This document shows, piece by piece, positions 63,144 to 64,000 of a DNA stretch of 64,000 nt. The notes below the pieces were generated by a model. It saw only the letters and a list, made by a program, of their open reading frames with translations, had not been told where the DNA came from and did no database searches. Position numbers and translations under genes: made by a program. The DNA lies in NCBI RefSeq assembly GCF_900473935.1, contig NZ_UCNN01000012.1, forward strand, positions 41,746 through 105,745. The letters are read 5' to 3'. This DNA is from Synechococcus sp. UW105. GTDB taxonomy: Bacteria > Cyanobacteriota > Cyanobacteriia > PCC-6307 > Cyanobiaceae. Every line of letters begins with the position of its first letter. The stretch's first letter is position 1.

Positions 63144-63497
63144 TCAGCCGCATACCCAAGTGTTCTGTTCCTCCGTGCAGGGGAGGTTGCTGGTGGAGCC
63201 ATCGCCCCAATAAATACGCAGCCGGTCATCGACGGTGCCCAGCCGCAACGTCAGGGATTTCACAGGGCCAGCCGGTGTTTTGTCGCCTGGATCCGGGCCT
63301 GGAGAAGGGTCTTGGTCCAGACGCCTTTCCAGCTGCTGAAGGCGATAGTCAAGCCGCTGGATGGCCTCTGTCTGGTTGACCGCCTCGGAGGATGACTGCT
63401 TTGGACTGCAGCCCACCGTGATGAGCCCGACGATGCCAATCAACGCCAGACGTTTGATGGTCTCGGCTCCGGGACGAGACGGGGTCGCAGGGTTCAT
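63144..63497 (-). CDS. Small lipoprotein (117 aa)
   Basis: From ATG 63497: MNPATPSRPGAETIKRLALI, then GIVGLITVGCSPKQSSS with a lipobox Cys near residue 29, a coiled-coil-like EAIQRLDYRLQQLERRLDQD, and a C-terminal part ending LPCTEEQNTWVCG. Probably an envelope lipoprotein of unknown function. The ORF continues upstream in frame but is not needed. Confidence 0.65.
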   Translation of the reverse strand: MNPATPSRPGAETIKRLALIGIVGLITVGCSPKQSSSEAVNQTEAIQRLDYRLQQLERRLDQDPSPGPDPGDKTPAGPVKSLTLRLGTVDDRLRIYWGDGSTSNLPCTEEQNTWVCG

Positions 63498-63528
63498 GGG
63501 TGGCTGCGGTAGTGCCCAGTTTGCTGCT

Positions 63529-63756
63529 TCAGCAGGGATAGACCAGGCGTTCGCTCCAATAGACAACAGCGCCTTGTGCTTCCAGTTCAAGACGGCGGTG
63601 GCGAGCCTGGTGGAAGGGGACGGTCTCCTCCAGGCGTCGTCCGGCATGGAGCCAGCGGATCAGAACCACGAGGTCACCGAATCTCAATCCGAGAATCTTA
63701 AGTCTTTGTTGACTTCCCTTTGCTCGGGGCTGGGCCTTTGGTTTGGATTTGCTCAA
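63529..63756 (-). CDS. Small hypothetical protein (75 aa)
   Basis: From TTG 63756: SKSKPKAQPRAKGSQQRLKI, LGLRFGDLVVLIRWLHAGRR, LEETVPFHQARHRRLELEAQ, GAVVYWSERLVYPC. Basic, soluble; coding character is good. Divergent from psbA with about 200 bases between. Start codon uncertain (no ATG nearby). Confidence 0.5.
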   Translation of the reverse strand: MSKSKPKAQPRAKGSQQRLKILGLRFGDLVVLIRWLHAGRRLEETVPFHQARHRRLELEAQGAVVYWSERLVYPC

Positions 63757-63785
63757 GAACTCTTCACCGATTCCGGCTTTTCCTT

Positions 63786-63828
63786 CGCCATTGGGGGGCG
63801 TTGGGCGAAAAGACGCCCCCCAATGGCG
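63786..63828. repeat. Perfect 16-bp inverted repeat upstream of psbA
   Basis: Arms CGCCATTGGGGGGCGT and its exact reverse complement, separated by 11 nt. Lies about 40 bases upstream of the psbA minus-35 box and 30 bases beyond the start of the small minus-strand gene. Without a T-run, so an operator or a barrier structure is more likely than a terminator. Confidence 0.75.
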
Positions 63829-63865
63829 CTCCGTCCAAGGGAGAGGCGATTTACACAAAGGTCTC

Positions 63866-63893
63866 TTTACAAAGCGCAATCTTGCGTTACATT
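63866..63893 (+). promoter_or_regulatory. psbA promoter (minus-35 TTTACA, minus-10 TACATT)
   Basis: TTTACA (63866-63871) and TACATT (63888-63893) with a 16-base spacer; close to the sigma-70 consensus. The predicted start is near 63900, giving a leader of about 57 nt. Confidence 0.7.
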
Positions 63894-63899
63894 GCTTGA

Positions 63900-63941
63900 G
63901 GCAGGGCATTCCTGCCCTTCCGTAACCGTCTCTTCGGAGAC
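63900..63941 (+). other. psbA 5' leader with two stem-loops
   Basis: First stem GGCAGG/CCTGCC (63900-63916, loop GCATT) at the predicted 5' end; second stem GTCTC/GAGAC (63928-63941) closed by a UUCG tetraloop, 15 bases before the ATG. Likely mRNA stability or translation control elements; no strong Shine-Dalgarno is seen. Confidence 0.6.
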
Positions 63942-63956
63942 ATTATTTCCGTTCTC

Positions 63957-64000
63957 ATGACCACCACCATCCAACAGCGCTCCGGCGCGACTGGCTGGCA
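63957..64000 (+). CDS. psbA: Photosystem II D1 protein, N-terminal part (3' end outside window)
   Basis: ATG 63957; visible residues MTTTIQQRSGATGW match the D1 N-terminus. D1 carries the reaction-centre chlorophylls and Mn ligands and is the fast-turnover PSII subunit. Only 14 residues are in the window; which D1 isoform cannot be told. Confidence 0.93.
   Translation, partial: MTTTIQQRSGATGW

Noticed and set aside
1..64000. CRISPR arrays, rRNA genes, prophage or replication origin
   Set aside because: No regularly spaced repeats, rRNA motifs, phage structural genes or DnaA-box clusters were seen on reading both strands.

Overview
The window is a dense stretch of a marine picocyanobacterial chromosome, almost certainly a marine Synechococcus of moderately high GC. 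Evidence: photosystem II genes (psbI, psbN, psbH, psbO and the first codons of psbA), the nitrogen regulator NtcA with its own GTA-N8-TAC box, CrtR carotenoid hydroxylase, IctB, Ycf20- and Ycf66-type plastid-related proteins, a FtsH thylakoid protease, many cyanobacterium-specific DUF proteins, and a prochlorosin-type lanthipeptide precursor. No rRNA operon, CRISPR array or prophage is visible.

Layout. 1-9.2 kb: end of glyA, a WecA/MraY-type phospho-sugar transferase, cinA, leuC-leuD, a pentapeptide-repeat protein and a large OstA/LptD-like outer-membrane protein (DUF3769). 9.3-13.8 kb: psbI diverging from a GH38 alpha-mannosidase, psbN facing it, then psbH, tatA, pth. 14-20.7 kb: a RuvC-fold nuclease, DUF3084 coiled-coil protein, ntcA, rph, a CobO-like protein without a Walker A motif, dcd, thyX and a TxlA-like thioredoxin. 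20.7-29.7 kb: lytic transglycosylase, glmM, an N-acetylglucosamine-kinase-like ATPase, ictB, trmB, a FIST protein and DUF3177. 29.7-37.8 kb: ileS, Ycf66-like protein, tRNA-Leu(UAG), crtR, gatC, a creatininase-family amidohydrolase, a 47-aa one-helix protein, a VUT/YhhQ transporter and a VanW protein.

38-40.4 kb is an accessory patch: a lipoprotein, two tiny ORFs, an HUH (IS200/RAYT-type) transposase and a lone ProcA lanthipeptide precursor with its own terminator. It ends at an mpg DNA glycosylase that has no usable start codon covering its N-terminal motif. 40.9-43.9 kb is core again (pyrB, type II NADH dehydrogenase, Ycf20). 44.1-53.2 kb is gene-poor and orphan-rich: small proteins, lipoproteins, an NblA-like protein, a compact L,D-transpeptidase-like lipoprotein, a DUF3303 protein and an atypical LuxR regulator. 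It ends at tRNA-Ala(CGC) and looks like a genomic island or a decaying accessory region. From 53.3 kb to the end it is core: DUF2555, coaBC, psbO, sat, ftsH, a KDPG-type aldolase, a histone-H1-like basic protein, aroC, a DUF985 cupin, small secreted proteins and the psbA promoter.

Working together: several neighbours share a pathway. leuC/leuD form one enzyme; dcd and thyX both feed dTTP synthesis; slt, glmM and the GlcNAc-kinase-like gene fit cell-wall turnover; psbI/N/H/O/A, ftsH and crtR build, protect and repair the photosynthetic membrane. Genes are packed tightly, with many 1-58 bp overlaps both in operons and between convergent genes.

Several genes shorter than 60 codons were found by direct translation (psbI, psbN, a PCP-reductase-domain protein, and 41-, 54- and 58-aa ORFs). 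All family assignments are from sequence recognition only; no database search was run.
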